Made by a program: the position numbers and the translations under genes. The notes under the pieces are model-generated. The model was not told the origin of the DNA and did no database searches. It worked only from the letters and a program-made list of their open reading frames with translations. A stretch of 64,000 bases of DNA, taken from NCBI RefSeq assembly GCF_014697125.1, contig NZ_JACJRG010000025.1, positions 23,089 through 87,088 of the forward strand, given 5' to 3'. Position 1 is the stretch's first letter. Every line of letters starts with the position of its first letter. Below, piece by piece: positions 34,085 through 42,746 of this stretch. This DNA comes from Anabaena minutissima FACHB-250. Its GTDB lineage: Bacteria; Cyanobacteriota; Cyanobacteriia; Cyanobacteriales; Nostocaceae.

Positions 34085-37000
34085 ATGCCTAGCCGACTTG
34101 AAGAATATAGCCGTCACCTTTTAGAACAATGTCCCATTGGTCTTGTGCTTTACCGCCTTGATGGAACGCTGATTGACATTAACCCCGCCTATGCTGCCAT
34201 TTTGGGGCGAACTGTCCCGGAAACTCTCCACCTCAACCACTGGCAAATCACTGCCGAGAACTATATTGCTGCCGAGCGAGCCGCGCTGGAAAACCCAGAA
34301 CAAACTAGTACAGGTCAGCCGTATGAAAAGGAGTACATCCACAAAAATGGGCATTTAGTTCCAGTCAGGGTCTGGGGACGGATGATTGAGCAAGATGGCG
34401 AGCAGCTAATTTGGTCGAGTGTGGAGGACATCAGCGACTTGAGAAAAGCCCAACAAGAACGCCAAAAAACCGAAAAAATCTTGAAACAGAATGAAGCAAG
34501 ATACCGTTCTCTGCTCAAAACTAACACGCAGATTATTTGGGTTAGTTCACCAGAAGGAATTTGCTTTGAACTGAAAGACTGGATCGCCTACACAGGTCAA
34601 AGCCTAGCTGAAGCCGAGAATGGCGGTTGGATTAATGCCGTTCATCCCGACGATCGCGACTATACAGGAGAAGCCTGGAGTAATGCCGTAGCCAACCTCA
34701 GCTCCTATCAAATTGAATACCGCATTCGGGGCAAGGATGGCAACTATCGCTACTTTTGGGTTTGGGGTGCGCCTGTGATTGAAGATGACGGTAGTGTGCG
34801 GGAGTGGATTGGCACTTGTACAGATATTCACGATCGCAAATTGGCAGAAGCTGAAAATCAACGTCTTCAGGAACGATACAGCTCTTTAGTGACTGCCTCC
34901 TCCCAGATTGTTTGGGGAGCAACGTCGGCAGGAATGGCGATCAGCAGCGAAATGTTGACTTGGATGGCTTATACAGGTCAGACTGAGGCCGAAACTGAGG
35001 GTTGGGGCTGGATTGAGGCAGTCCACCCCGATGATCGCGATCGCTCCGCCAAAGTTTGGCGTGCAGCAGTGGCAAGCCGATGTATCTATCAAACCGAGTA
35101 TCGGTTGCGTAGTCGGGACGGTCACTATCGACACTTCTCGGTTTGTGGCGCACCTGTTCTAGAAGCCAATGGTAGTGTCCGGGAATGGATTGTTACTTGT
35201 GCCGACATTCATGAACGCAAGCTAACAGAAGCGGAAAATCAACGTTTATTAGATATGTTAAATCATTCCAGTGATGCCATTATTGTGCGTGACATGAATG
35301 ACAAGATTGCTTACTGGAATCAAGGCGCAGAAAGTCTCTACAATTTAACCCGTGAACAAGTAAAAGACCAATCTATTTGCACTTTTATTACCAAAACCTT
35401 TCCCAAACCCAAAGCAGAAATCTTTGCAGATTTATTAGAGCAAGGTAATTGGGAAGGAGAAGTGCAACACCTCACCTGCAACGGCAAAATGATCATGGTT
35501 CAGAGTCGTTGGACATTACAACGAGACTTCTCTGGAATGCCCTGCGCCATACTAGAAATCAATACTGATATTACTGCCCGTAAACAAGCAGAAATCGCTC
35601 TCCGGCAGCTAAACCAAGAACTAGAAGCCAGGGTTGCCGAACGGACAGCAACACTGCAAGATACCCTCGCAGAAGCCCAAGGGTTAAATGCCATCTTAGA
35701 TAACTTAGCAGATGGTTTGTTGGTAGTAGACACCACCGGACAAATTACCCACTTTAATCCTGCATTTTTAAGTATGCACGGATTGACAGCCGCCGCACTC
35801 AAGGGACATTACCAAGAACTGCCGATCGCCGGTTTACCGAACCTGATTGAACAAACTCAGTCCCATCCCCAAGAGGTATTTGCTGCTGAAATTGCACTGA
35901 CTAAGGAACGTATTGGTCAGGCAGTAGCCACTGCCATCTTTAAGCGGACATTAGCTAACGAACCTGCTACTTGTTTTGGTTCAGCACTGCTAATTCGGGA
36001 TATAACAGCAGAGAAGGAAATCGACAAGATGAAAACCGATTTCATCTCCACAGTTTCCCACGAGCTACGGACACCACTAACTTCTGTGCTTGGTTTTGCC
36101 TCCATCATTAAAGACAAGTTAGAAACCGATGTGTTCCCCATACTTCCTACTGAAGACCGCAAACTTCAGAAAACAATCAAGCGGGTGGGTGACAATCTCA
36201 ACATTATTGTCTCGGAAGCAGAACGGCTGACATCTTTAATTAACGATGTTTTAGATATAGCCAAGATGGAAGCTGGTAAGGTGGAATGGCAAATGCAGCC
36301 CATCGATCCGGGTGAGTTATTAGATTGGGCAACTACTTCTACATGGGCATTATTTGAAAGCAATGGCTTGCATTTAATTAATGACATTGAAGATGGTCTA
36401 CCTCAAATAGTGGGCGATCGCAACCGTCTGTTGCAAGTCTTGATTAACCTGATTTCCAATGCTGTTAAATTTACTCAATCTGGTTCTGTTACCTGTCGTG
36501 TCAAACAAGAAAACGAGGGTGTGTGCATCAGCGTCATCGATACAGGTATTGGCATTGCACCCGAAGACCAGCCGAAAGTATTCGAGAAATTCCGCCAAGT
36601 TGGTGATACCCTCACCGACAAACCCAAAGGTACAGGGTTAGGACTGCCCATTTGCAAACAAATTATCGATCATCACGGCGGTAGAATTTGGATGGAAAGT
36701 AAAGCTGGTCAAGGTAGCACGTTTTCATTCATTATTCCAACTTACAAAAGTGAGAATACAGCCAGTGCCAATCTAAATCTAGATGCGCTTGTGAAACAAC
36801 TCAAAGAACACGTCATCAAGAAGAATGCTGTACTAAACGAAAACCGCAAAACTATTTTGGTTGTTGATGATGATGCCAACATTCGGGAACTGCTACGTCA
36901 ACAATTAGAAAACGAAGGCTACAATGTTCGGGAAGCTAAAGACGGAGTTGATGCAATTCAACAGATCAAAATAGCCCGTCCCGATTTGATTCTTTTAGAT

Positions 37001-37456
37001 GTGATGATGCCTCAAATTAATGGTTTTGATGTGGCAGCAGTCCTCAAAAATGATCCCCAGACAGCCGATATTCCGATTATTATCCTATCAATTATTGAAA
37101 ATAAGGAAAGGGGCTATCACATTGGCATTGATCGCTATCTCACAAAACCTATCAACTCACAGCACCTTCTGAGCGAAATTGACTTACTACTTTCCCAAGG
37201 AACTTCTAGTAAAAAAGTATTAGTTGTTGATAAAAACGCGTCAACATTAAAAACTATATCTGATGTCTTGCAAACTCAGGGATATAACGTGATTGAAGCC
37301 TCCAATCCTCAAGAATGTATCCATAAAGCCCTCTCCGCTAAACCAGACATGATCATCCTCGATTCCATCTTCTCCGAAGAAACTGAATTAGTAAAAACCC
37401 TACGGTTTGAAAAAGAGTTGGAGAATGTCTTCTTTATCATGCTGTCAGATCGTTAA
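34085..37456 (+). CDS. hybrid histidine kinase with five PAS domains and two receivers
   Basis: 1123 aa. Five PAS domains in series (about 1-125, 135-255, 262-383, 385-505, 530-650); the second and third are clear internal duplicates (AVHPDDRD in both, followed by GSVREWI). The HisKA box is FISTVSHELRTPLTSVLGFA; the ATPase domain has LLQVLINLISNAVKFTQSG and GTGLGLPICKQ. Receiver 1 (about 925-1040) is complete: VVDDD, LDVMMP, YLTKP. Receiver 2 (about 1048-1123) has VVDKN and LDSIF but ends at FIMLSDR, before the conserved Lys, so it is truncated. No membrane helices. Transcribed with its neighbours. Confidence 0.94.
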   Translation: MPSRLEEYSRHLLEQCPIGLVLYRLDGTLIDINPAYAAILGRTVPETLHLNHWQITAENYIAAERAALENPEQTSTGQPYEKEYIHKNGHLVPVRVWGRMIEQDGEQLIWSSVEDISDLRKAQQERQKTEKILKQNEARYRSLLKTNTQIIWVSSPEGICFELKDWIAYTGQSLAEAENGGWINAVHPDDRDYTGEAWSNAVANLSSYQIEYRIRGKDGNYRYFWVWGAPVIEDDGSVREWIGTCTDIHDRKLAEAENQRLQERYSSLVTASSQIVWGATSAGMAISSEMLTWMAYTGQTEAETEGWGWIEAVHPDDRDRSAKVWRAAVASRCIYQTEYRLRSRDGHYRHFSVCGAPVLEANGSVREWIVTCADIHERKLTEAENQRLLDMLNHSSDAIIVRDMNDKIAYWNQGAESLYNLTREQVKDQSICTFITKTFPKPKAEIFADLLEQGNWEGEVQHLTCNGKMIMVQSRWTLQRDFSGMPCAILEINTDITARKQAEIALRQLNQELEARVAERTATLQDTLAEAQGLNAILDNLADGLLVVDTTGQITHFNPAFLSMHGLTAAALKGHYQELPIAGLPNLIEQTQSHPQEVFAAEIALTKERIGQAVATAIFKRTLANEPATCFGSALLIRDITAEKEIDKMKTDFISTVSHELRTPLTSVLGFASIIKDKLETDVFPILPTEDRKLQKTIKRVGDNLNIIVSEAERLTSLINDVLDIAKMEAGKVEWQMQPIDPGELLDWATTSTWALFESNGLHLINDIEDGLPQIVGDRNRLLQVLINLISNAVKFTQSGSVTCRVKQENEGVCISVIDTGIGIAPEDQPKVFEKFRQVGDTLTDKPKGTGLGLPICKQIIDHHGGRIWMESKAGQGSTFSFIIPTYKSENTASANLNLDALVKQLKEHVIKKNAVLNENRKTILVVDDDANIRELLRQQLENEGYNVREAKDGVDAIQQIKIARPDLILLDVMMPQINGFDVAAVLKNDPQTADIPIIILSIIENKERGYHIGIDRYLTKPINSQHLLSEIDLLLSQGTSSKKVLVVDKNASTLKTISDVLQTQGYNVIEASNPQECIHKALSAKPDMIILDSIFSEETELVKTLRFEKELENVFFIMLSDR

Positions 37457-37461
37457 TTTGA

Positions 37462-37515
37462 AGAGTGATGAGTGATGAGTAATGAGTAATGAGTAATGAG
37501 TAATGAGTAATGAGA
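37462..37515. repeat. TGAGTAA heptamer repeats
   Basis: About seven tandem heptamers (GAGTGAT, then GAGTAAT repeated) directly after the hybrid kinase stop. Confidence 0.85.
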
Positions 37516-37636
37516 TGAAAGACCGCCCACAAGAGGCAGGGCTTTTATTACCAAGTATCTAAGTACCTAGTAAATCTTAAACTCTCCTCTTCCCTAATTC
37601 CCAATCTAAAATCTAAAATTCAAAATTTAAAATAGT

Positions 37637-38020
37637 ATGACTCAAAAAATTCTCATTGTTGATGATGAACCTAACATCGTAATTTTAATGGAACAAGCCT
37701 TAGAAGCATTAGAAGATGAAGGTGTTGAATTTTTTACAGCCCGAAATGGAGAAGAAGCACTGGAAACTATTAAAACTGAAAAACCAAATTTAGTTTTTCT
37801 GGATGTAATGATGCCGAAAATGAGTGGTTTGGAAGTCTGCCAAATTGTAAAAAAAGACTTACAAATGGATGATGTCTACATTGTGATGTTGACGGCTAAG
37901 GGGCAAGAATTTGATAAACAAAAAGGCATGGATGTTGGTGCTGATCTCTATCTAACTAAACCATTTCGCCCGAAGGAAGTGCTGGAAAAGTCAATGCAGG
38001 TCTTGGGCTTTACGGGTTGA
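37637..38020 (+). CDS. CheY-like single-domain response regulator
   Basis: 127 aa, one receiver domain: ILIVDDEPNIVILMEQALEA, phospho-acceptor Asp in LVFLDVMMPKMSG, MLTAKGQEFDKQKG and Lys in YLTKPFRPKE. No output domain. It lies 180 bp after the hybrid kinase on the same strand and most likely relays its signal. Confidence 0.94.
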   Translation: MTQKILIVDDEPNIVILMEQALEALEDEGVEFFTARNGEEALETIKTEKPNLVFLDVMMPKMSGLEVCQIVKKDLQMDDVYIVMLTAKGQEFDKQKGMDVGADLYLTKPFRPKEVLEKSMQVLGFTG

Positions 38021-38028
38021 CAAAGAAG

Positions 38029-38241
38029 CTACAAAGCATACTGGATAAGAGACATAGCACGTAAACTCTTGTGAAAATAGGGTAGTTTATTGGGCTTTAA
38101 ACGCATTAAATCATGAGCTAAATTAGCCCAAAACTCCATCGCAACCACCCATAATTGGCCGTACAAACCAATCCAAAATGCGCTATGTCGGCGATGTGGT
38201 CGGTGTAATTCTTTCAGACGACCAACATAATTTTTGCAATC
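38029..38241 (-). pseudogene. C-terminal remnant of an unidentified protein
   Basis: An open 70-codon stretch between two stops with no usual start, reading KNYVGRLKELHRPHRRHSAF, LYGQLWVVAMEFWANLAHDL and LRAMSLIQYAL before the stop. The amphipathic, Trp-rich sequence looks like genuine protein; a transposase tail is possible but I cannot name it. It overlaps nothing on the plus strand and abuts the 63-bp repeat. Confidence 0.4.
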
Positions 38242-38253
38242 TCATTTGACATA

Positions 38254-38516
38254 GAGCGATCGCCATCAGCACTCGAAACTTCAATCACCGAACTCGAACA
38301 ACGCTGTTAATCTCTTGAACGATCGCCATTAGCACTGGAAACTTCAACCACCGAACTCGAACAACGCTGTTAATCTCTTGAACGATCGCCATCAGCACTT
38401 GAAACCTCAACCACCGAACTCCGACAACGCAGTTAATCTCTTGAGCGATCGCCATCAGCACTCAAAACTTCAACCGCCGAACTCGAACAATGCAGTTAAT
38501 CTCTTGAGCGATCGCC
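38254..38516. repeat. 63-bp tandem repeat, four units, each headed by a HIP1-type site
   Basis: GATCGC recurs at 38258, 38321, 38384, 38447 and 38510, exactly 63 bp apart. Each unit reads (A/G)CGATCGCCAT, then AGCACT, AAACTTCAA, CCGAACT, GTTAATCTCTTGA. Two unit heads have ACGATCGC rather than GCGATCGC. A plus-strand frame is open over part of it, but an in-frame TAG in unit 2 and the lack of a start argue against coding. The gap 38021-38737 otherwise holds only the remnant at 38029-38241. Confidence 0.9.
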
Positions 38517-38737
38517 TGCCACCATACAATTATCATGATTTGAGTGAGAAGCGATCGCCATAAAACCCGAACATTTAAGTTGAGAACAAGAATTGTCAAG
38601 GTTGAAACGAGAACGATGGTATTTATTTTTTGAGCGATCGCCTTCCACCCTACATTTATCATGGGTTAGGTAGGGAGCGATGTTTGCGGCGGGCTACACC
38701 AACGAATATTTGCAGCAAATCCCATCTCTCCTACTCC

Positions 38738-41700
38738 CTACTTCCCAATCTTACACACCCTCGGCGCATTAGGATGACTAATCAAATAACCCTTCAGCCA
38801 ACTGCAACCCTGCGCCCGTAAATCATCAAGATCCAAATTCCACAGTTTAATCGTCTTGTCATCACTGGCGGATGCCAAGGTTTTGCTGTCGGGGCTGAAG
38901 ACTACGCTCCTGACCGAAGCACCATGACCTTCTAAGGTAGAGATGAGTTTACCTGTTTCCCGATTCCACAGTTTGATCGTCTTGTCATCACTGGCGGATG
39001 CCAAGGTTTTGCTGTCGGGGCTGAAGACTACGCTCCTGACCGAAGCACCATGACCTTCTAAGGTAGAGATGAGTTTAGCTGTGTCCCGATTCCACAGTTT
39101 AATCGTCTTGTCATTACTGGCGGAGGCTAAGGTTTTGCCATCGGGGCTGAACACCACACTATAGACCCAATCGCCATGACCTTTTAAAGTGGAGATGAGT
39201 TCACCTGTATCTCGATTCCACAGATTGATTGTCTTGTCATCACTGGCGGAGGCTAGGGTTTTGCCGTCGGGGCTGAACACCACACTATAGACTGCATCGG
39301 CATGACCTTCTAGGGTAGAGATGAGTTTACCTGTTTTCCGATTCCATAGTTTGATTGTCTTGTCAGCACCGGCGGAGGCTAAAGTTTTGCCATCAGGGCT
39401 GAACACTACGCTAATGGCAGCATAGGCATGACCTTCTAGGGTAGAGATGAGTTTACCTGTTTTCCGATTCCATAGTTTGATTGTCTTGTCACCACTGGCG
39501 GAGGCTAAAGTTTTGCCATCAGGGCTGAATACCACACTCCAGACTGAATTTTTATGACCTTTTAAAGTGGAGATGAGTTTACCTGTGTCCCGATTCCACA
39601 GCTTGATTGTCTTATCACGACTGGTGGAGGCTAAGGTTTTGCCGTCGGGGCTGAACACCACACTATAGACTGAACCGCTATGACCTTCTTTTGCGTAGCC
39701 TTCCGTTGGTTCAGCCTCTCGTAGAGAAGGTAAGGTAGAGATGAGTTTACCAGTGTCCCAATTCCACAGTTTGATGATATTGTCAGCACTGGCGGAGGCT
39801 AAGGTTTTACCGTCGGGGCTGAACACCACACTATAGACCTTATCTTGATGACCTTCTAGAGTGGAGAAAAGTTGACCAGTGTCCCGATTCCACAGTTTGA
39901 TCGTCTTGTCATAACTGGACGAGGCTAAAGTTTTGCCGTCAGGGCTAAACACCACACTATTAACCTCAGCACTATGACCTTCTAAAGTGGAGATGAGTTT
40001 ACCTGTATCTCGATTCCACAAATTGATTGTCTTGTCATCACTGGCGGAAGCTAAGGTTTTGCCGTCGGGACTGAACACCACACTATAGACTGCATCGGCA
40101 TGACCTTCTAGGGTGGAGAGAAGTTGACCAGTGTCCCGATTCCACAACTTAATTGTCTTGTCACGACTGGTGGAGGCTAAGGTTTTGCCGTCGGGGCTGA
40201 ACACCACACTATAGACCTCAAAACTATGATCGTATAAAGTGGAGATGAGTTGACCAGTATCCCGATTCCACAATTTGATGGTGCTGTTATTACCGACATA
40301 TGCTGTGTGAGAACTAGCGGAGGCTAAAGTTTTACCGTCGGGACTGAACACCACACTATTAACTGAATAGCCATGATCTTCTAAGGTGGAGATGAGTTGA
40401 CTTGTATCCCGATTCCACAGTTTGATGGTGTTGTCAGCACTAGCGGAGGCTAAAGTTTTACCGTCGGGGCTGAACACCACACTATTAACTGAATAGCTAT
40501 GACCTTTTAGGGTGGAGATGAGTTGACCAGTGTCCCGATTCCACAGTTTGATGGTGTTGTCAGTACTAGCGGAGGCTAAAGTTTTACCGTCAGGGCTGAA
40601 CACCACACTATTGACCCAACCGCCATGACCTTCTAAGCGATTCATTTCCCGAATATTTAGCAGAATGGTCTGCAAACTAAACAAAGGGCTATAAGCCGGA
40701 TAATCTGCTAAAGATTTTTTATCCTGGACTAAAGTTTTGAGTTTTTCTCCACTCTGCACTGCTAAAATCAATGCCTCAATTTCTCTAGAAGGTCTAAACT
40801 CCCGCAGGGCATTTGTTCCTTCTTGTTCTAGTTGCGTAGCTGTGAGGGCATCTTTACGGGCTATTTCTGCTTGTTGCAGATCCTTTTTTGCTTGCAGTTG
40901 TGCTGTCTGAGCCAGTTTCAAGTCTGTAATCGCATTTTGACGCTGCTTTTCTGCACTGTCACGTTGCTGTTGAGCAGTTAGCGTCTGTTGTTGTGCCGCC
41001 TGCTGCTGAGAAATTGCTTGCTGTGCCTGCGCCTGCGCTTGTTTGTACTGTGCGTTAGCTGTTGCTACATCCTGATTCGCTTTACTTAATCTTTGTTGTG
41101 CTTGTTTTGCCTTGTCATCAGCTGTTTGGCGTTTGTCCTCAGCAATTTGTAAGTTATTTTCTGCTTGCAACTTATCTTGCTTAGTGGCTTCAGTTTCCTC
41201 TTTTGCCTGTTGAAAATCTGCCCTAGCTGTTCGTGCTTCCCCTAATTGATATTGAGCAAATAATAAAGCTGCTACCGCCCCCACTACAGCCACACCCAAC
41301 ACCAAAAAACCAACGCGAATCCGTTGATAAGCTTTGCGGTTCGCCTCTGCTAACACCTGCTTTGCCTGTTCCTCTGCTGCCAAACTTTTTTTGAGGTCGC
41401 GCTTTTCTAATTCCTGGCTAGCATCTAAAAATCGGTCATCGACATCAGTCAAACCTTTACCAATGCGCCAAACCAAAGCCTCTTGTAAAGCTTTTCCCCG
41501 CAACAACCGCGACTCATCTTGATAATCAGCAGTCACCCAGGCATTAAAAGCATCAGAATATGGACGCAACTTAGCTAAAAGATTGTTACACCATTCCTGC
41601 TGAAACACCTCTGCATAGATGCGGTTATAAATTCGCAACTTCCCATCCCGCCGCACCACCAACCCAGTCAACCGCAGCGTCATTTGGTCACTACTATCAT

Positions 41701-42655
41701 CAGCAACTATTTCACCCTGCTGCACAATTTGCTGACACAACCCCAAAAGCCGCCCCGTGCGCTGCTCCCCACTCTTCATGATTCTGTCTCGAATTGTCTT
41801 TAAATGCTCCGGCTCATCCTGTCCTTCCCAATTTTCAATAATTCGATTTCTGACTACCTCTGCAACCAAATTCTGTGGAGACGCAATATATTGCGTCTCC
41901 ACATTGGCAACCAACAAATTACAAACTTTTTGGGTTAAAAACGGCTGTCCTCCCGTCCACGCCAACACCGCCGCCATCACTTCTTGGGGATTCCCCAACG
42001 CCGCCAAACCCTGCGCTAAAGGTTCAGCCTCATCTAACTCAAAGCCCGTTAAATCAATTGCTTTGCCAATATTAAAAGGCGTGCGTCCTTTATCTTGAAT
42101 CAAATCTGAGGGAGTAGACACGCCAATCAAGGCAAAAGTGATGCGATGATATTCAGGATGATCCGCCCGTCGGTTATAACAATCCCGAATCACTGCAAAA
42201 AAGTCATCCAGATTAAAAGCCAGACTTAAAACACTATCAATTTCGTCAATAAAAATAACAATATTTTCGCTAACTTTTTTTAATAAAACCGTTTCAATAA
42301 ACTTACTAAAACGCAGCACTGGTGAAATTAAACCGTTCTCATTCCACCAACTATCTAAATCAAAATCAGTATATAAATTAAAATATCCCACCAAAGTATC
42401 AATCACCCCCGCATACCATTGTTCCGGCGTAATTTCAGCCGTCCCAATAGCGGTAATATCCACAGCCGCACAAGCAAACCCCTCCGCCTGCAATCGCCCC
42501 ATCACCTGCACCCGCAAGCTAGATTTACCCATCTGACGCGAGTTGAGAACATAACAAAATTGCCCAGCTTTCAAGCCCGTATATAAGTCATCATCAGCTT
42601 GACGTTTAACATAAGTTGGCGCATCTGCGGGAAGGCTACCACCGACTTGATACAT
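38738..42655 (-). CDS. AAA-like ATPase (AAA_35) with coiled coil, membrane helix and 14 WD40 repeats
   Basis: 1305 aa. The N-terminal ATPase domain (about 1-360) has Walker A in NSRQMGKSSLR (residues 38-48) and Walker B in NIVIFIDEIDSVL (D137, E138). A membrane helix near 445-475 (FLVLGVAVVGAVAALLFAQY) is followed by a long Gln/Ala-rich coiled coil (about 475-610). Then come 14 WD40 repeats, nearly all reading SVVFSPDGKTLAS and TIKLWNRDTG, enough for two seven-bladed propellers. It ends DDLRAQGCSWLKGYLISHPN. Such proteins are STAND-like sensors or scaffolds. The CHAT-AAA gene is 91 bp upstream on the same strand and shares the RQMGKSSL Walker motif, so the two probably work together. Two interspersed repeats lie in its reading frame. 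Confidence 0.93.
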   Translation of the reverse strand: MYQVGGSLPADAPTYVKRQADDDLYTGLKAGQFCYVLNSRQMGKSSLRVQVMGRLQAEGFACAAVDITAIGTAEITPEQWYAGVIDTLVGYFNLYTDFDLDSWWNENGLISPVLRFSKFIETVLLKKVSENIVIFIDEIDSVLSLAFNLDDFFAVIRDCYNRRADHPEYHRITFALIGVSTPSDLIQDKGRTPFNIGKAIDLTGFELDEAEPLAQGLAALGNPQEVMAAVLAWTGGQPFLTQKVCNLLVANVETQYIASPQNLVAEVVRNRIIENWEGQDEPEHLKTIRDRIMKSGEQRTGRLLGLCQQIVQQGEIVADDSSDQMTLRLTGLVVRRDGKLRIYNRIYAEVFQQEWCNNLLAKLRPYSDAFNAWVTADYQDESRLLRGKALQEALVWRIGKGLTDVDDRFLDASQELEKRDLKKSLAAEEQAKQVLAEANRKAYQRIRVGFLVLGVAVVGAVAALLFAQYQLGEARTARADFQQAKEETEATKQDKLQAENNLQIAEDKRQTADDKAKQAQQRLSKANQDVATANAQYKQAQAQAQQAISQQQAAQQQTLTAQQQRDSAEKQRQNAITDLKLAQTAQLQAKKDLQQAEIARKDALTATQLEQEGTNALREFRPSREIEALILAVQSGEKLKTLVQDKKSLADYPAYSPLFSLQTILLNIREMNRLEGHGGWVNSVVFSPDGKTLASASTDNTIKLWNRDTGQLISTLKGHSYSVNSVVFSPDGKTLASASADNTIKLWNRDTSQLISTLEDHGYSVNSVVFSPDGKTLASASSHTAYVGNNSTIKLWNRDTGQLISTLYDHSFEVYSVVFSPDGKTLASTSRDKTIKLWNRDTGQLLSTLEGHADAVYSVVFSPDGKTLASASDDKTINLWNRDTGKLISTLEGHSAEVNSVVFSPDGKTLASSSYDKTIKLWNRDTGQLFSTLEGHQDKVYSVVFSPDGKTLASASADNIIKLWNWDTGKLISTLPSLREAEPTEGYAKEGHSGSVYSVVFSPDGKTLASTSRDKTIKLWNRDTGKLISTLKGHKNSVWSVVFSPDGKTLASASGDKTIKLWNRKTGKLISTLEGHAYAAISVVFSPDGKTLASAGADKTIKLWNRKTGKLISTLEGHADAVYSVVFSPDGKTLASASDDKTINLWNRDTGELISTLKGHGDWVYSVVFSPDGKTLASASNDKTIKLWNRDTAKLISTLEGHGASVRSVVFSPDSKTLASASDDKTIKLWNRETGKLISTLEGHGASVRSVVFSPDSKTLASASDDKTIKLWNLDLDDLRAQGCSWLKGYLISHPNAPRVCKIGK
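39689..39730. repeat. 42-bp in-frame segment with repeat-like sequence inside the WD40 gene
   Basis: Between WD40 repeats 7 and 8 the protein has 14 extra residues (PSLREAEPTEGYAK) not found between other repeats. The DNA holds TTTTGCGTAGCC and CCTCTCGTAGAGAAGG, the same elements as the intergenic repeat at 46917-47020. Length is a multiple of three, so the frame is kept. Confidence 0.75.
41874..41903. repeat. 30-bp perfect palindrome inside the ATPase domain
   Basis: TGTGGAGACGCAATA is followed by its exact reverse complement. It encodes residues around VETQYIAS in the AAA domain. Same family as the intergenic copies at 6852-6873, 10664-10690 and 58523-58549. Confidence 0.85.
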
Positions 42656-42677
42656 AAAAATTCAAAAATATTCTGAG

Positions 42678-42735
42678 GTTTGTAGTAAGGACTTCAGTCC
42701 TTAGAAGAATAAGGACTGAAGTCCTTACTACGAAC
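42678..42735. repeat. interspersed palindromic repeat between the two AAA genes
   Basis: GTTTGTAGTAAGGACTTCAG is mirrored by CTGAAGTCCTTACTACGAAC; stem of about 25 bp with a short loop. It could attenuate transcription from the CHAT-AAA gene into the WD40 gene. Confidence 0.85.
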
Positions 42736-42746
42736 TTTGATTAAAC

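Noticed and set aside
38254..38516. CRISPR array
   Set aside because: Units are contiguous and 63 bp long, without alternating repeat and spacer; no cas genes nearby. The same holds for the 21-bp array at 61382 and the WD40-coding DNA.
38378..38563. Plus-strand frame of 61 codons over the 63-bp repeats
   Set aside because: No proper start, an in-frame stop in the neighbouring unit, and pure repeat content.
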